Positions 18,882 through 28,846 of a DNA stretch of 32,367 bases are shown here, piece after piece. Source of the DNA: Lactiplantibacillus herbarum (GTDB lineage: Bacteria; Bacillota; Bacilli; Lactobacillales; Lactobacillaceae). The notes under the pieces were generated by a model. The model saw only the letters and a program-made list of their open reading frames with translations. It was not told the DNA's origin and made no database searches. The DNA lies in NCBI RefSeq assembly GCF_001039045.1, contig NZ_LFEE01000023.1, positions 1 to 32,367 on the forward strand, in the 5' to 3' direction. The first letter of the stretch is position 1. Each line of letters starts with the position of its first letter. Both the position numbers and the translations under genes were made by a program.

Positions 18882-19130
18882 TATAACGTTCAATCTAATT
18901 AACAGTATGGTGACAATCCTAAAGGCCTCTATTAATAAGTAATCATTTATCATTAACAAAAGTCTTAACAGTCACATGATATCAGTTAAAGTGACCATTT
19001 CAGTCGCACATTTCCTGTTGTCATCAGTTTAACAACGCCTGCTAAAATTCTGAATACATCGGCAGATCCCAAATTACTTATTAATAATTATAGAAGAAAA
19101 AAAGTTCAGTTCCCTTAAAATCAGGCCAAC
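18882..19130. other. Gene-free stretch upstream of the permease promoter
   Basis: AT-rich, no ORF of note. A 13-base perfect inverted repeat (18931-18943 and 19073-19085, ATTAATAAGTAAT) brackets about 155 bases, and GTCAC...GTGAC pairs at 18971-18995. No function recognised. Confidence 0.35.
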
Positions 19131-19168
19131 AAAAAAAGTAGCGTTACGATCATAACATCGTCGCCGCT
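19131..19168 (-). terminator. Terminator of the tdk-upp operon
   Basis: Minus-strand stem from AGCGGCGACGAT to ATCGTAACGCT (19140-19168), followed by ACTTTTTTT (T tract complement of 19131-19137). It starts 17 bases after the upp stop. Confidence 0.85.
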
Positions 19169-19184
19169 CCTTAAAATGTCTAAC

Positions 19185-19814
19185 TTACTTGGTCCCAAAT
19201 AACCGGTCACCGGCATCGCCCAAACCTGGAACGATATAACCATCTTCGTTAAGATGATCATCCAATGCAGCCGTGTAAATATCAATATCTGGATGTGCTT
19301 CACGGAGTGCTTTAACACCTTCTGGAGCAGCAACTAAACACATAAACTTAATGTTACTTGCGCCGCGCTTCTTCAACATATCCATTGCCATGATAGCTGA
19401 ACCACCAGTGGCTAACATTGGATCAACAACAAATAACTGCCGTTGTGAAATGTCACTTGGTAACTTAACGAAATATTCGACCGGTTTTAAGGTCTTTTCA
19501 TCGCGATACATCCCCACGTGCCCAACTTTAGCTGCGGGAATCATATTAAGAAACCCGTCAACCATACCAAGTCCAGCTCGTAAGATTGGCACGATAGCTA
19601 CCTTTTTACCAGCCAACGTCTTCTGCGTTGATTTAGCGACCGGCGTTTCAATGTCAATGTCCTCTAACGGCATATCCCGTGAAACTTCGTAAGCCATTAA
19701 CGTTGCAATTTCGTTGACCATTTCCCGAAAGACCTTAGTCCCACAATCTTTTTCCCGAATAATCGTTAACTTATGTTGAATGAGCGGATGATTCAAAACC
19801 TCAAACTTACCCAT
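19185..19814 (-). CDS. upp: Uracil phosphoribosyltransferase
   Basis: Converts uracil and PRPP to UMP in pyrimidine salvage; 209 residues, the normal length. The PRPP-binding motif [12 protein letters not shown] and the uracil-site segment [10 protein letters not shown] at the C-terminus are present. The frame can start at a GTG at 19826, but that is only 1-2 bases after the AAGGAG site; ATG at 19814 gives the standard [10 protein letters not shown] start. Likely last gene of the tdk-prfA-prmC-sua5-glyA-upp run; a weak TACAAT box in the 79-base gap after glyA could give separate expression. Confidence 0.95.
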   Translation of the reverse strand: MGKFEVLNHPLIQHKLTIIREKDCGTKVFREMVNEIATLMAYEVSRDMPLEDIDIETPVAKSTQKTLAGKKVAIVPILRAGLGMVDGFLNMIPAAKVGHVGMYRDEKTLKPVEYFVKLPSDISQRQLFVVDPMLATGGSAIMAMDMLKKRGASNIKFMCLVAAPEGVKALREAHPDIDIYTAALDDHLNEDGYIVPGLGDAGDRLFGTK

Positions 19815-19893
19815 GTCGCTACGCACACTCCTTAGTGATTTCTTTCTATTGTAGCTAATTTAGAGAGAAAAAACCAGACCCGATATTAATTAC

Positions 19894-21132
19894 TTAATCA
19901 ACATCGATCGGATGTTGCGCAGTTAATGCCAATGCACGTTGCTTAACGTCAGCCAAGTTAGCTTGATCTGTCGGCGCTTGTAACGTTTTCAAAATCAACT
20001 CAGCAACCGTCGCCGCATCCGCTTCATTAAATCCACGAGTTGTAATTGCAGGTGTCCCTAAACGAATCCCAGACGTTTTAAACGCGCCCAAGGTCTCGTT
20101 TGGAATAGCTTCCTTATTAACCGTAATATTGACCGTATCTAATAAGTCCTGCACTTGACGACCATTTAAACCAGACTTGGTTACTTCAATCGTCAACAAG
20201 TGATTGTCAGTGCCACCAGAGATTACACGGACAAGGTCTGATTCTTTAAAGACCTTAGCCATCGCCTTGGCATTGTCGATGACGCGTTGCGCGTAAACCT
20301 TAAATTCAGGTTGGAGATCTTCACCTAGTGCAATCGCCTTACCCGCAATCACGTGATCCAGTGGACCACCCTGATTGCCAGGGAAAACGGCTGAGTTAAT
20401 CTTCTTACTATATTGTTCCTTGGCTAAGATCATCCCACCACGTGGGCCACGTAACGTTTTATGCGTCGTCGTGGTTACCACGTCGGCATATGGGACTGGG
20501 TTTGGATGTAAGCCCGCTGCAACTAAACCAGCGATGTGCGCCATATCAACCATCAATAAGGCCCCAACTGTATCCGCAATTTCACGGAACTTTGCGAAGT
20601 CGATCGTCCGACTATAAGCAGATGCACCAGCCACGATCAGCTTTGGCTGGAACGCTTGCGCTTGTGCCAAGATTGCATCGTAGTCCAATTCTTCGGTTTC
20701 TGGATCCAAACCGTAACCTTGAAAATCATAGAGTTTCCCTGAGAAATTGACGCTGGCCCCGTGGGTTAAGTGTCCCCCAGCATCAAGTGACATCCCCATC
20801 ACCCGGTCGCCCGGTTGAATCAGTGCCATGTAGGCCGCAGCATTTGCTTGTGACCCTGAATGTGGTTGAACGTTCGCGTATTCGGCGCCAAATAACTTTT
20901 TGGCCCGTTCAATCGCCAGCGTTTCCACTTGATCGATAAATTCGTTACCGCCATAAAAGCGGTGACTAGGATAACCTTCAGAGTACTTGTTAGTGAGGAC
21001 GCTCCCCTGCGCCGCACGTACACCTTTAGAGACAATATTTTCAGATGCGATCAACTCAATGTTCTGTTGTTGGCGTGTCTGTTCCTTACTAATCGCAGCC
21101 CATACTTCTGGATCTTGTTCTTGGTAATTCAT
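19894..21132 (-). CDS. glyA: Serine hydroxymethyltransferase
   Basis: PLP enzyme interconverting serine and glycine with transfer of a one-carbon unit to tetrahydrofolate; 412 residues. Seen: PLP lysine in [14 protein letters not shown] and the N-terminal IASENIVS and [15 protein letters not shown] folate/PLP regions. ATG at 21132 with GGAGGAG 8 bases upstream is chosen over the open upstream extension to 21186. A TATAAT at 21189-21194 overlapping the sua5 stop lacks a good -35. 57 bases after sua5. Confidence 0.95.
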   Translation of the reverse strand: MNYQEQDPEVWAAISKEQTRQQQNIELIASENIVSKGVRAAQGSVLTNKYSEGYPSHRFYGGNEFIDQVETLAIERAKKLFGAEYANVQPHSGSQANAAAYMALIQPGDRVMGMSLDAGGHLTHGASVNFSGKLYDFQGYGLDPETEELDYDAILAQAQAFQPKLIVAGASAYSRTIDFAKFREIADTVGALLMVDMAHIAGLVAAGLHPNPVPYADVVTTTTHKTLRGPRGGMILAKEQYSKKINSAVFPGNQGGPLDHVIAGKAIALGEDLQPEFKVYAQRVIDNAKAMAKVFKESDLVRVISGGTDNHLLTIEVTKSGLNGRQVQDLLDTVNITVNKEAIPNETLGAFKTSGIRLGTPAITTRGFNEADAATVAELILKTLQAPTDQANLADVKQRALALTAQHPIDVD

Positions 21133-21189
21133 GAATAAATCTCCTCCATTTCGCAAGTGACAACTTTCGGGTTTTCCCGATTGCAATCA

Positions 21190-22209
21190 TTATACACTAA
21201 AATGGGTTTGACCGGCAGATTTATTTAGGCGATTCATGTATGCCACGCCAAGTCCTTTGTTTTCAAAGGATTGACACAAAATATCTTTGATTTCAGTCTC
21301 CGTATCGAAGTGGCGCAGTCCTGCAAATAGCTCACGGCTTGCCGATTGAATATCACTTCCAAGTGAAAATCGTTCGCAATTTGCTGGTAATTGATTAACC
21401 GATAAAATCTGATCCGTTGCCATAACACCAATTTGAAGCTTTTGTTCAGCCGCCCACTTGAGCGCTTGGGGCCAATCTTCCGTACGATCAACGATATAAA
21501 CCTGCGCATTAGGTGCGTAGTGTTTATATTTCATCCCGGGGGCCTTAGGAACTTCAGTTGCCCCCACATGGTGTAATTCAGTCTGAACCGGCATTCCAAT
21601 AACCGCTTCAATCGCTTCAGCGGTCACTGCACCTGGCCGTAGAATTGCGGGCTGATCCGTCGATAGATCCAAAACGGTCGACTCAACTCCAACTTCAGTC
21701 GCCCCGTCATCCAGGATTCCAGCAATCTTCCCCTTAAGATCATGTAAGACGTGTTGGGCCGTTGTTGGACTAGGCTTACCAGAAGTATTAGCAGAAGGTC
21801 CTACGATCGGCGTTTGCGCCGTCCGAATCAAGTCGATCGTTGCAGCGTTATCCGGGTTACGGAACGCCGCTGTTTCCAAGCCACCAGTTACTTCAGGTGC
21901 CAAAGCGCCAGGTTTCAACTTAAAAATCATCGTCAATGGCCCGGGCCAAAAGGCTTTGATTAACTTTTTAGCGGCTTCTGACAGTGGCTGAGCAAAGCGT
22001 TCCACCGTTTCAACATCAGCAACGTGAACGATCAGTGGGTTGTCACTAGGACGCCCCTTAGCCAAATAAACTTGCTTAACCGCATCAACGTTCGTTGCGT
22101 CCGCACCCAAACCGTAAACCGTTTCGGTTGGAAAAGCGACTAGCTGGCCCTCATTAAGTAACTTAGCCGCGGCTGAGATTTCAGTCGTCGTAAATACTTT
22201 CGTTTCCAT
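21190..22209 (-). CDS. sua5: L-threonylcarbamoyladenylate synthase (Sua5/YwlC type)
   Basis: Makes threonylcarbamoyl-AMP from threonine, bicarbonate and ATP, the first step of t6A37 tRNA modification. 339 residues: N-terminal YrdC/TsaC domain (about 1-205) with FPTETVYGLGADA, KGRPSDNPLIVHV and PGPLTMIF motifs, and the additional C-terminal Sua5 domain (about 230-339) starting after the APGMKYKHYAP linker. That makes it the long Sua5 form rather than the short TsaC. AAGAAGGA before the ATG; 26 bases after prmC. Confidence 0.93.
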   Translation of the reverse strand: METKVFTTTEISAAAKLLNEGQLVAFPTETVYGLGADATNVDAVKQVYLAKGRPSDNPLIVHVADVETVERFAQPLSEAAKKLIKAFWPGPLTMIFKLKPGALAPEVTGGLETAAFRNPDNAATIDLIRTAQTPIVGPSANTSGKPSPTTAQHVLHDLKGKIAGILDDGATEVGVESTVLDLSTDQPAILRPGAVTAEAIEAVIGMPVQTELHHVGATEVPKAPGMKYKHYAPNAQVYIVDRTEDWPQALKWAAEQKLQIGVMATDQILSVNQLPANCERFSLGSDIQSASRELFAGLRHFDTETEIKDILCQSFENKGLGVAYMNRLNKSAGQTHFSV

Positions 22210-22235
22210 AATTAACTCAATCCTTCTTTATTAAT

Positions 22236-23090
22236 TTAATGATTGATTACTCGTACCATCCGGTCGTCCCCCGCCATATCTTGGCGTAGTGTCACGGTCG
22301 CGTTCGGTAAGGCTTCCGTGAACAGCTTTTGAATCGCTGCCCCCTGATGATAGCCAAACTCTAAGTACAAGCGTCCGTTAGTCGTTAAGTGCTGGGCCAC
22401 CGTCTGGGCTAGTTGTTCATACAAGACTAAGCCAGCGTGTGCAGCAAACAGCGCTTGTTCCGGTTCATAGTTCAGCACGCTAGCATCCATTACGGCTTTT
22501 TCACTCGTCGCAATGTACGGTGGGTTACTGACAATGACATCAAAGGCCGTTGCTGGAACATCAGCCAACAGATCACTGTGATAAAAATCAACGTCCAAGG
22601 ATAATCGTTTGGCATTTGCACGTGCTACAGTCAACGCTTCCTGTGAAATATCACTGGCACTGACCTGCCACGTTGGTTGCTCACGCTTCAATGCCAAGGC
22701 AATCGCGCCAGACCCTGTACCAACATCGAGCACCTTCAAGGGACCTTCATCTGCCATATCTGTTAGAATCCACTCAACAAGTTCCTCAGTTTCAACTCGT
22801 GGAATCAGGACGGCTGGGTTCACAGTCAGTGACAAGCCGAAAAATGGTGCCTTTCCGAGCACGTACTGGGTTGGTTCACCAGCAACAACTCGTTCAATTG
22901 CGGTTTGGTAAGCGGCCCACAACGCTGCTGGTACCAACTCACGGTAATGAATTAATAGTTGTGTTTGATCCAACTGACTTAATCCTAATAGCAGAAAACG
23001 CGCACTATCCGTTGGTAATTGCGCCGTTTTTAGACAAAAAGAAGCCCACTGCTGGGCTTCAAAATACGTTGGTTGACTAGGCTTAGTCAT
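22236..23090 (-). CDS. prmC: Peptide chain release factor N5-glutamine methyltransferase PrmC
   Basis: SAM-dependent enzyme (HemK family) that methylates the GGQ glutamine of release factors. 284 residues: N-terminal helical substrate-binding domain, SAM motif DVGTGSG (122-128) and catalytic NPPY (189-192). Its start overlaps the end of prfA by 8 bases, directly pairing enzyme and substrate genes. Confidence 0.95.
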   Translation of the reverse strand: MTKPSQPTYFEAQQWASFCLKTAQLPTDSARFLLLGLSQLDQTQLLIHYRELVPAALWAAYQTAIERVVAGEPTQYVLGKAPFFGLSLTVNPAVLIPRVETEELVEWILTDMADEGPLKVLDVGTGSGAIALALKREQPTWQVSASDISQEALTVARANAKRLSLDVDFYHSDLLADVPATAFDVIVSNPPYIATSEKAVMDASVLNYEPEQALFAAHAGLVLYEQLAQTVAQHLTTNGRLYLEFGYHQGAAIQKLFTEALPNATVTLRQDMAGDDRMVRVINH

Positions 23091-24165
23091 TGGCTAAACG
23101 CTCCATCTTTTCAGCTTGGTCGGCCAGAACTAGGGCATCAATTACTTCGTCTAATTCCCCATTCATCACCCGATCAAGTTTGTTCAGCGTTAAACCGATT
23201 CGGTGATCTGTGACTCGGTTTTGTGGGAAGTTATACGTCCGAATTCGTTCAGAACGGTCCCCACTACCAACGGCAGATTTACGTTCAGCATCATATTCGT
23301 TTTGTTCACGTGAGTGGTAGTAATCATAGACACGCGCACGTAAGATTTCCATCGCTTTGGCACGGTTTTGTTGTTGTGAACGTTGGTCTTGCATGGCAAC
23401 GACGATCCCAGTTGGTAAGTGGGTCATCCGCACGGCAGAAGATGTCTTATTGATATGCTGACCACCGGCACCAGAAGAACGGTACACGTCGACACGAATA
23501 TCCTTTTGGTCGATATCAATATCGACGTCTTCAGCTTCTGGCATCACCCCAACTGTCGCAGTTGACGTGTGCACCCGACCAGCAGATTCCGTTACTGGGA
23601 CACGTTGAACACGGTGTGCGCCACTCTCATACTTCAGTTTAGAATAAACTTTATTCCCTGAAATAATCAATACGATTTCCTTGAAACCACCAACTTCAGT
23701 TTCATTACGGTCAGCAACTTCGACATTCCAACCTTCACGTTCAGCGTACTTTGAGTACATATTGAACAGATCAGCAGCGAACAAACTAGCTTCGTCACCA
23801 CCGGCAGCACCGTGAATTTCCATGATGATATTCTTGTCATCATTAGGATCTTGAGGCAACATCAACAAGGTGATTTCGTGTTCAAGCTGTTCTCTTTCCG
23901 CGTTAAGGCCCTTTAGATCATCCTTAACCATGGCGTTCATCTCATCATCCAACTTTTCGCGTAATAGCTCATCGTTTTCTGAGATCTGGCTCATGACATC
24001 TTTATAGCGATTGTACTTTTCAACAGTTTCACGGATACTACCCATTTCTTTAGATAGCTTCATGAAGCGTTGTGAATCGGCAATCACTTCAGGATCACTT
24101 AATAGTTCGCCGAGTTCTTCATACCGATCGGCTACGGCTTGTAATTTATCGAAAAATTTATCCAT
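23083..24165 (-). CDS. prfA: Peptide chain release factor 1
   Basis: Terminates translation at UAA and UAG. 360 residues, with coiled N-terminal domain (about 1-105), the RF1-type codon-recognition tripeptide PVT (190-192) and the peptidyl-hydrolysis loop GGQ (234-236). The PxT motif separates it from RF2. 13 bases after the end of tdk; overlaps prmC downstream. Confidence 0.96.
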   Translation of the reverse strand: MDKFFDKLQAVADRYEELGELLSDPEVIADSQRFMKLSKEMGSIRETVEKYNRYKDVMSQISENDELLREKLDDEMNAMVKDDLKGLNAEREQLEHEITLLMLPQDPNDDKNIIMEIHGAAGGDEASLFAADLFNMYSKYAEREGWNVEVADRNETEVGGFKEIVLIISGNKVYSKLKYESGAHRVQRVPVTESAGRVHTSTATVGVMPEAEDVDIDIDQKDIRVDVYRSSGAGGQHINKTSSAVRMTHLPTGIVVAMQDQRSQQQNRAKAMEILRARVYDYYHSREQNEYDAERKSAVGSGDRSERIRTYNFPQNRVTDHRIGLTLNKLDRVMNGELDEVIDALVLADQAEKMERLAND

Positions 24166-24178
24166 GTTTCATTAATCC

Positions 24179-24781
24179 TCACTTTGTTAGTTTCGGTGGG
24201 TAAAAGTAATGACGCCGACATACTGGGTAGTACGCCTCATTGCCCCCGATTTGAACTTGTTCACCCTCGTAGACTGGTTGACCATCATGAAAACGTAAAT
24301 TCATGATGGCTTTCTTACGACAGAACCAGCAGATGGTCTTCATCTCTTCAATCTTGTCCGCGTATAATAGTAAATACTTACTACCTTCGAACAACTCGTT
24401 ACGAAAGTCATTCTTCAGTCCAAATGCCATTACTGGAATTTGAAGGTCATCGACAATGTGGGCCAATTCCAATACGTGGTGCTTTTGTAAGAATTGAGAT
24501 TCATCGATTAGGACACAGGCAACGTCAGCACCGGTCTTCGCTACTGAAGCTGCAGTCAGCTCCTTGACAACGTCCAACACGTTCGTGTCATTAAAAATCG
24601 GAGTTGCTTCACGCTTTAACCCGATCCGGCTTGCAACGTAACCCACACCATCGCGGTTATCTAAGCCACTCGTCATAATAATGACGGATTTATCTTGCTC
24701 TTCATAGTTATGGGCAACTTTGAGAATTTCAATGGTCTTCCCACTATTCATCGCGCCATATCGAAAAAATAATTGTGCCAA
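24179..24781 (-). CDS. tdk: Thymidine kinase
   Basis: Phosphorylates thymidine to dTMP (type II, zinc-containing). 200 residues: P-loop region AMNSGKT near the N-terminus, the ESQF catalytic-base segment DESQFL, and zinc ligands in CWFCRKK and CRRHYF. A start at ATG 24790 is possible, but its GGGG site would be 1-2 bases away. TTG at 24781 has GGGG about 10 bases upstream and gives the usual MAQLFFRYG beginning, so it is chosen. Probable first gene of the six-gene operon. Confidence 0.92.
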   Translation of the reverse strand: MAQLFFRYGAMNSGKTIEILKVAHNYEEQDKSVIIMTSGLDNRDGVGYVASRIGLKREATPIFNDTNVLDVVKELTAASVAKTGADVACVLIDESQFLQKHHVLELAHIVDDLQIPVMAFGLKNDFRNELFEGSKYLLLYADKIEEMKTICWFCRKKAIMNLRFHDGQPVYEGEQVQIGGNEAYYPVCRRHYFYPPKLTK

Positions 24782-24816
24782 GTGACTCATTCCCCTTTTT
24801 TACACATTTCTTACTA

Positions 24817-24845
24817 ATTATAGCGGATTTCCCCACGAATTTCAG
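24817..24845 (-). promoter_or_regulatory. tdk operon promoter
   Basis: TATAAT (24817-24822) and CTGAAA (24840-24845) with a 17-base spacer on the minus strand, about 36 bases before the chosen tdk start. Confidence 0.6.
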
Positions 24846-24948
24846 CATTCAGCTATGAAATCTCATTAACGAATTGGTAATATGTCATTAAATGGCGATA
24901 GTATCGCTTTTCTTTTAGCAACGTTCAGTATAAAATACTTGGAAGTAG

Positions 24949-24992
24949 GACATTTTTGTCCGGTAATATGGTTTAAAATATCACTAACTAGG
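24949..24992 (+). promoter_or_regulatory. Possible murT promoter with overlapping palindrome
   Basis: TTGTCC (24957-24962), 17 bases, TATCAC (24980-24985). The -35 is half of GGACATTTTTGTCC (24949-24962). Match to consensus is modest. Confidence 0.3.
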
Positions 24993-25045
24993 TTACATCA
25001 GCCTGTTAGTCGAAAAAAATCCAGAATTAGGGGTACCGATAACTT

Positions 25046-26392
25046 ATGTCAATTAATAGTACATTGGCCACTTGGACCGGAAAATCCGCGTACTGGTTCT
25101 TACACACCTTTCGTGGCGGTGGGAGCTCACTTCCCGGCAAGTTGGCCCTCAAACTCGACCCAACCATCTTAAAACACTTGGCTAAAAATTACGACGTCAT
25201 CGTCATTACTGGGACTAACGGTAAAACCTTAACGACCGCCTTGACGGTCAAAGTTTTACGTGAACAGTACCCGGACATTCTGACCAATCCTAGTGGTTCC
25301 AACATGAAACAAGGTATCGTAACAACCTTCTTACGTGCACCTAAGTCTCATCAAAAACCACTAGCCGTACTGGAAGTCGACGAAGCCAACGTCATCATGG
25401 TCACTAAGTACATTACGCCAAAAGCGTTCGTCTTCACTAATATTTTCCGTGATCAGATGGACCGCTACGGTGAAATCTACACGACTTATCAAAAAATCTT
25501 AGACGGGGTTGCTTTGGCACCTGAAGCAACGATTATTGCCAATGGGGATCTCCCCCTCTTCAACTCGAAGACTTTGCCAAATCCAATCCTCTACTATGGT
25601 TTTGACTATCAGGAAGACGAAGAACAACAGGCGCCTGCTAATACCGACGGCCTGCTCTGCCCTCGTTGTCAGCATATTCTCCACTATCACAGCCGGACTT
25701 ACAGCAATATGGGTAAGTACTACTGCCCACACTGTGGGTTTGAACGGCCACAATTAACTTATAAATTAAACGCCCTGACAGAAATGGCCCCAACTAGCTC
25801 AGACTTTGAGATTAACGGTCAGGCCATGCACTTAAATATCGGTGGTCAATACAACATCTATAACGCGCTAGCTGCCTATGCGGTTGGTCGTTACATGGAT
25901 GTTCCAGCTACTCAGATTGCCCACGCACTCAGCGAAAATGACGAACAAGTCTTTGGTCGCCAAGAGATTTTCCACGTCGGCGATAAGGATGTCACCCTGA
26001 TTCTAGTTAAAAATCCGGTCGGCCTCAACCAAGTGCTTCAAATGATTCAGACGGATGACCGTCCCTTCTCATTTGCCGCACTATTAAATGCCAATTATGC
26101 GGATGGTATCGACACGAGTTGGATCTGGGATGGCGATTTTGAGAAACTGCCAGAACTAAACATCCCCGCCTATATCAGTGGTGGTGAACGTTACCGCGAT
26201 ATTACGTTCCGACTTAAAGTTGCCGGTGTACCAGAAGATCAATTAACGATCATTCCTGACTTAACTGAAATGACGGCAGCCATTCAAAAACTACCAACCA
26301 AGCAAGTCTACGTCGTGGCAACTTATACCGCGATGTTACAACTACGTAAAGAGCTTGCCAGTCAAGGCATTATCGATGGGGGGATGGCTTAA
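25046..26392 (+). CDS. murT: Lipid II isoglutaminyl synthase subunit MurT
   Basis: Mur-ligase-like, ATP-using subunit that with GatD amidates D-Glu of lipid II to D-isoglutamine. 448 residues: ATP loop TGTNGKT (55-61), an inserted Cys4 zinc ribbon (C206, C209, C228, C231) and a C-terminal DUF1727 domain with the DTSWIWD segment that carries the catalytic Asp in homologues. AGGGG lies 12 bases before the ATG. gatD starts one base after its stop. Confidence 0.95.
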   Translation: MSINSTLATWTGKSAYWFLHTFRGGGSSLPGKLALKLDPTILKHLAKNYDVIVITGTNGKTLTTALTVKVLREQYPDILTNPSGSNMKQGIVTTFLRAPKSHQKPLAVLEVDEANVIMVTKYITPKAFVFTNIFRDQMDRYGEIYTTYQKILDGVALAPEATIIANGDLPLFNSKTLPNPILYYGFDYQEDEEQQAPANTDGLLCPRCQHILHYHSRTYSNMGKYYCPHCGFERPQLTYKLNALTEMAPTSSDFEINGQAMHLNIGGQYNIYNALAAYAVGRYMDVPATQIAHALSENDEQVFGRQEIFHVGDKDVTLILVKNPVGLNQVLQMIQTDDRPFSFAALLNANYADGIDTSWIWDGDFEKLPELNIPAYISGGERYRDITFRLKVAGVPEDQLTIIPDLTEMTAAIQKLPTKQVYVVATYTAMLQLRKELASQGIIDGGMA

Positions 26393-26393
26393 A

Positions 26394-27116
26394 ATGACTT
26401 ACACATTACACGCGGCACACCTTTACGGCGACTTAATGAATACCTACGGCGACATTGGTAACATTTTAGCCATGCGTTACTACGCTAAAGCCGTTGATGC
26501 TGACATTACCGTCGATCTCGTTAGTTTGGACGATCCGTTTGACGCTGATAAGTACGACTTCGCGTTATTCGGTGGTGGTCAGGATTACGAACAGACCATC
26601 GTCTCTAAGGATCTTCAAACGAAAAAGGCAGCTTTAACAGCTTATATCGAAAACGGTGGTCCGATGCTTGCCATCTGTGGCGGCTTCCAAATGCTTGGTC
26701 ACTACTACATCGGTGCTCACGGTGAAAAAATTGCTGGTATCGGTGCCTTAGACCACTACACGTTGAGCCAAGACAACAACCGTTTTATCGGTAATATCAC
26801 CATTGAAAACACTGAAACCAATCAGACTTATTACGGGTTTGAAAACCACAACGGGACAACCTTCCTCGGTGAAGGTGAACGTCCATTGGGTAAGGTGCTT
26901 CAAGGTAACGGTAACAACGGCAAGGATCAAACGGAAGGCGTTATCTATAAGAATACCTTTGGCTCTTACTTCCACGGCCCCATCTTGGCCCGTAACGAAG
27001 CATTAGCTAAACGAATCTTAAAGCTAGCCTTAGAACGCAAGTACGCTGACGCTGACTTCAGCGCCCTAGATCAATTAAACGAAGACCTCACTAAAAACGT
27101 GGTCACCAAACCATAA
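26394..27116 (+). CDS. gatD: Lipid II isoglutaminyl synthase glutaminase subunit GatD
   Basis: CobB/CobQ-type glutamine amidotransferase supplying ammonia to MurT. 240 residues from ATG 26394; the frame is open 13 codons earlier, but [13 protein letters not shown] is the usual start and GGGGGG lies 10 bases upstream. Nucleophile Cys95 in LAICGGFQ and His194 in SYFHGPIL are present. Followed by a strong terminator. Confidence 0.94.
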   Translation: MTYTLHAAHLYGDLMNTYGDIGNILAMRYYAKAVDADITVDLVSLDDPFDADKYDFALFGGGQDYEQTIVSKDLQTKKAALTAYIENGGPMLAICGGFQMLGHYYIGAHGEKIAGIGALDHYTLSQDNNRFIGNITIENTETNQTYYGFENHNGTTFLGEGERPLGKVLQGNGNNGKDQTEGVIYKNTFGSYFHGPILARNEALAKRILKLALERKYADADFSALDQLNEDLTKNVVTKP

Positions 27117-27144
27117 GCTTTCAATACTCATAAATTTTAATCAA

Positions 27145-27188
27145 AATACGCTATTCAGAAAAACAAAACTCTGAATAGCGTATTTTTT
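27145..27188 (+). terminator. Terminator of murT-gatD
   Basis: Perfect 14-bp stem (27145-27158 with 27171-27184), 12-base A-rich loop, then TTTT. 28 bases after the gatD stop. Confidence 0.9.
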
Positions 27189-27244
27189 AGTTATGGTATC
27201 CTGTACTCCTCGTAGATAACGACTGCTTCCTATTCCGCCTACCA

Positions 27245-27387
27245 GGGCGTTCTTTCAATGTTGGAGTGGTGGGGCACAACTTAAAGATTACAGCAAAAAA
27301 ACTGCAATCTTTAAGATTGGCCTTATCCTAAGCTGAGCAGTCGCTCAGCCAAGGATAATTTCACCACTGAACATTGTCAGGACGCCC
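27245..27387. repeat. Branched inverted-repeat element, copy C (two hairpins inside a closing stem)
   Basis: A closing stem pairs 27245-27271 with 27362-27387 (GGGCGT, CAATGTT and AGTGGTG blocks match exactly). Inside are two strong hairpins: 27280-27293 with 27302-27315 (13 of 14) and 27323-27338 with 27343-27358 (14 of 16). Architecture resembles copies A, B and D, but no shared junction strings were found, so it may be a second family. No ORF. Confidence 0.65.
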
Positions 27388-27743
27388 CTCACGGCTAGAT
27401 AGCAATTAAAGGCAAATATGTGCGTACCTAATTTTAAACTGACTGATCGTAATTGCTAGATTTATCTTTCAAGTAACAATGGTTCAGTTTAACGCGGTGC
27501 TTACCAAACTGGTATTAACTGTTCCTCTTTTGAAATAGTAATCAAGCAAATCGTATCCAAAAACATTATTAATATTTTGAATCAAAACCATCCCGGTAGG
27601 CGGCAGAGTATCACTAATTTAAGTATCCTATTTTCCAATCTGTGTAAGCCCTACCATTAGTAAACCCCTTAAAGCTATAAAAATTATTTATATACTTTTT
27701 GAAAGTAAACGTTCTCATAACCTGATAGCATCAGTAAAGACGT
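27388..27743. other. Gene-free stretch between copy C and the manA terminator
   Basis: No ORF of 60 residues or more, no strong hairpin. A 35-codon frame on the minus strand (27484-27591) is described separately. Confidence 0.5.
27484..27591 (-). pseudogene. Possible remnant ORF (35 residues)
   Basis: Minus-strand frame MVLIQNINNVFGYDLLDYYF to a TGA, open for about nine codons before the ATG (reads SDTLPPTG). The composition looks protein-like, but no ribosome site precedes it and no family was recognised. It could be the tail of a decayed gene or chance. Confidence 0.25.
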
Positions 27744-27786
27744 AAAAAAAGATTGATACTGATTTTTATCAGTATCAATCTTTTTT
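27744..27786 (-). terminator. Terminator of manA
   Basis: Perfect 19-bp stem (27745-27763 with 27768-27786), TTTT/AAAA loop. The minus strand ends in seven T. It is A/T-symmetric, so it may also act on plus-strand transcripts. Confidence 0.88.
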
Positions 27787-27808
27787 ATCATATCAAGGGG
27801 TTAACTAA

Positions 27809-28774
27809 TTAGGCTTCTTCCCCAGGTTCAGAGGCAATAATCTGTAAATCGCCCTTCAAAGTCCACTGTTTAACATCGAATGGTAGCATGAAATGAACAC
27901 CCTTTGCTAGCGGGTAATCTTTACCGTCGACGGTGATACTCCCCTGTCCAGCTAATACTGAAACCAAAGTGTATGGTGCCGTCCCACGATTAAAGGTTGC
28001 TTGACCATCCGTTAAACGCCATTGCCAAACACCAAAGAATGGTGATTGAACGTACTTCGTAACGGTCGCATCCCCTACTTGGGTCGTCGTAATATCCAAA
28101 GCAGGATCCTTGTGAGGCACGTTAGTCGTATCGATTGACTGTTGTAAGTGTAGTTCACGTTTCTGACCAGTAGTTTTGTCAACGCGATCCCAGTCGTACA
28201 AACGGTAAGTCGTATCTGAGCTCTGTTGCGTTTCTAAGACCATGATGCCCTTACCAACAGCGTGAATCGTACCAGATGGCACGTAGAGGAAGTCACCCGC
28301 TTTAACGGGTACTCGCCGTAATAACTTGTCCCATTCGCCGTTGTTGATCCATTCCGTCAATTGTTCGCGGTTCTTAGCGTGGTGACCGTAAATCATGGTA
28401 GCACCGGGTTCAGCCGCGATCACGTACCAGCATTCTGTCTTGCCGAGTTCATGCTCATGTTCAGCTGCATATTCATCGTCAGGATGCACTTGTACGGATA
28501 AATCTTCACTGGCATCCAAAATTTTAGTCAATAATGGGAACACGTCGCCCTTAGCATTACCAAAGACATCGCGGTGTTCAGCCCAGACATTGTCGAGCGT
28601 CATGCCAGCGTAAGGACCGTTTTCGACCATGGTAGGACCATTAGGATGAGCTGAGATTGCCCAGCATTCACCGGTGTGGTCACTTGGAATCGTGTAATCG
28701 AAATCATCGTGTAATTTGGTACCGCCCCAAATTTTTTCGTGGAAGACGGGTTTTAAAAAGTATGGTTCACTCAT
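27809..28774 (-). CDS. manA: Mannose-6-phosphate isomerase, class I
   Basis: Zinc enzyme interconverting mannose 6-phosphate and fructose 6-phosphate; 321 residues, the short Firmicutes type. Metal ligands are visible: H97 in QVHPDDEYA, E114 in GKTECWY and H171 in PSGTIHAVGKG; the catalytic Arg is in DTTYRLYDWDR. GGAG before the ATG. It is transcribed alone, with its own promoter just past the upstream hydrolase gene. Confidence 0.94.
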   Translation of the reverse strand: MSEPYFLKPVFHEKIWGGTKLHDDFDYTIPSDHTGECWAISAHPNGPTMVENGPYAGMTLDNVWAEHRDVFGNAKGDVFPLLTKILDASEDLSVQVHPDDEYAAEHEHELGKTECWYVIAAEPGATMIYGHHAKNREQLTEWINNGEWDKLLRRVPVKAGDFLYVPSGTIHAVGKGIMVLETQQSSDTTYRLYDWDRVDKTTGQKRELHLQQSIDTTNVPHKDPALDITTTQVGDATVTKYVQSPFFGVWQWRLTDGQATFNRGTAPYTLVSVLAGQGSITVDGKDYPLAKGVHFMLPFDVKQWTLKGDLQIIASEPGEEA

Positions 28775-28811
28775 AAGTTAGCTTCACTCCATTAATGAAT
28801 TTAATAGTTAA

Positions 28812-28820
28812 ATTTTATCA
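28812..28820 (-). promoter_or_regulatory. manA promoter (extended -10)
   Basis: TGATAAAAT on the minus strand with TTTCAC 18 bases upstream of the hexamer. Confidence 0.5.
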
Positions 28821-28846
28821 TAAATGAAAGCGGTTGTGAAACTGAC

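Noticed and set aside
22673-23080. Plus-strand frame of 135 codons opposite prmC
   Set aside because: Antisense shadow; no signals for translation.
24882-25172. Plus-strand frame overlapping the start of murT
   Set aside because: Runs out of frame through the conserved N-terminus of MurT and has no homology I recognise.
28824-28840. Catabolite-response (cre) site upstream of manA
   Set aside because: TGAAAGCGGTTGTG matches only the left half of the cre consensus; the right half lacks CA.
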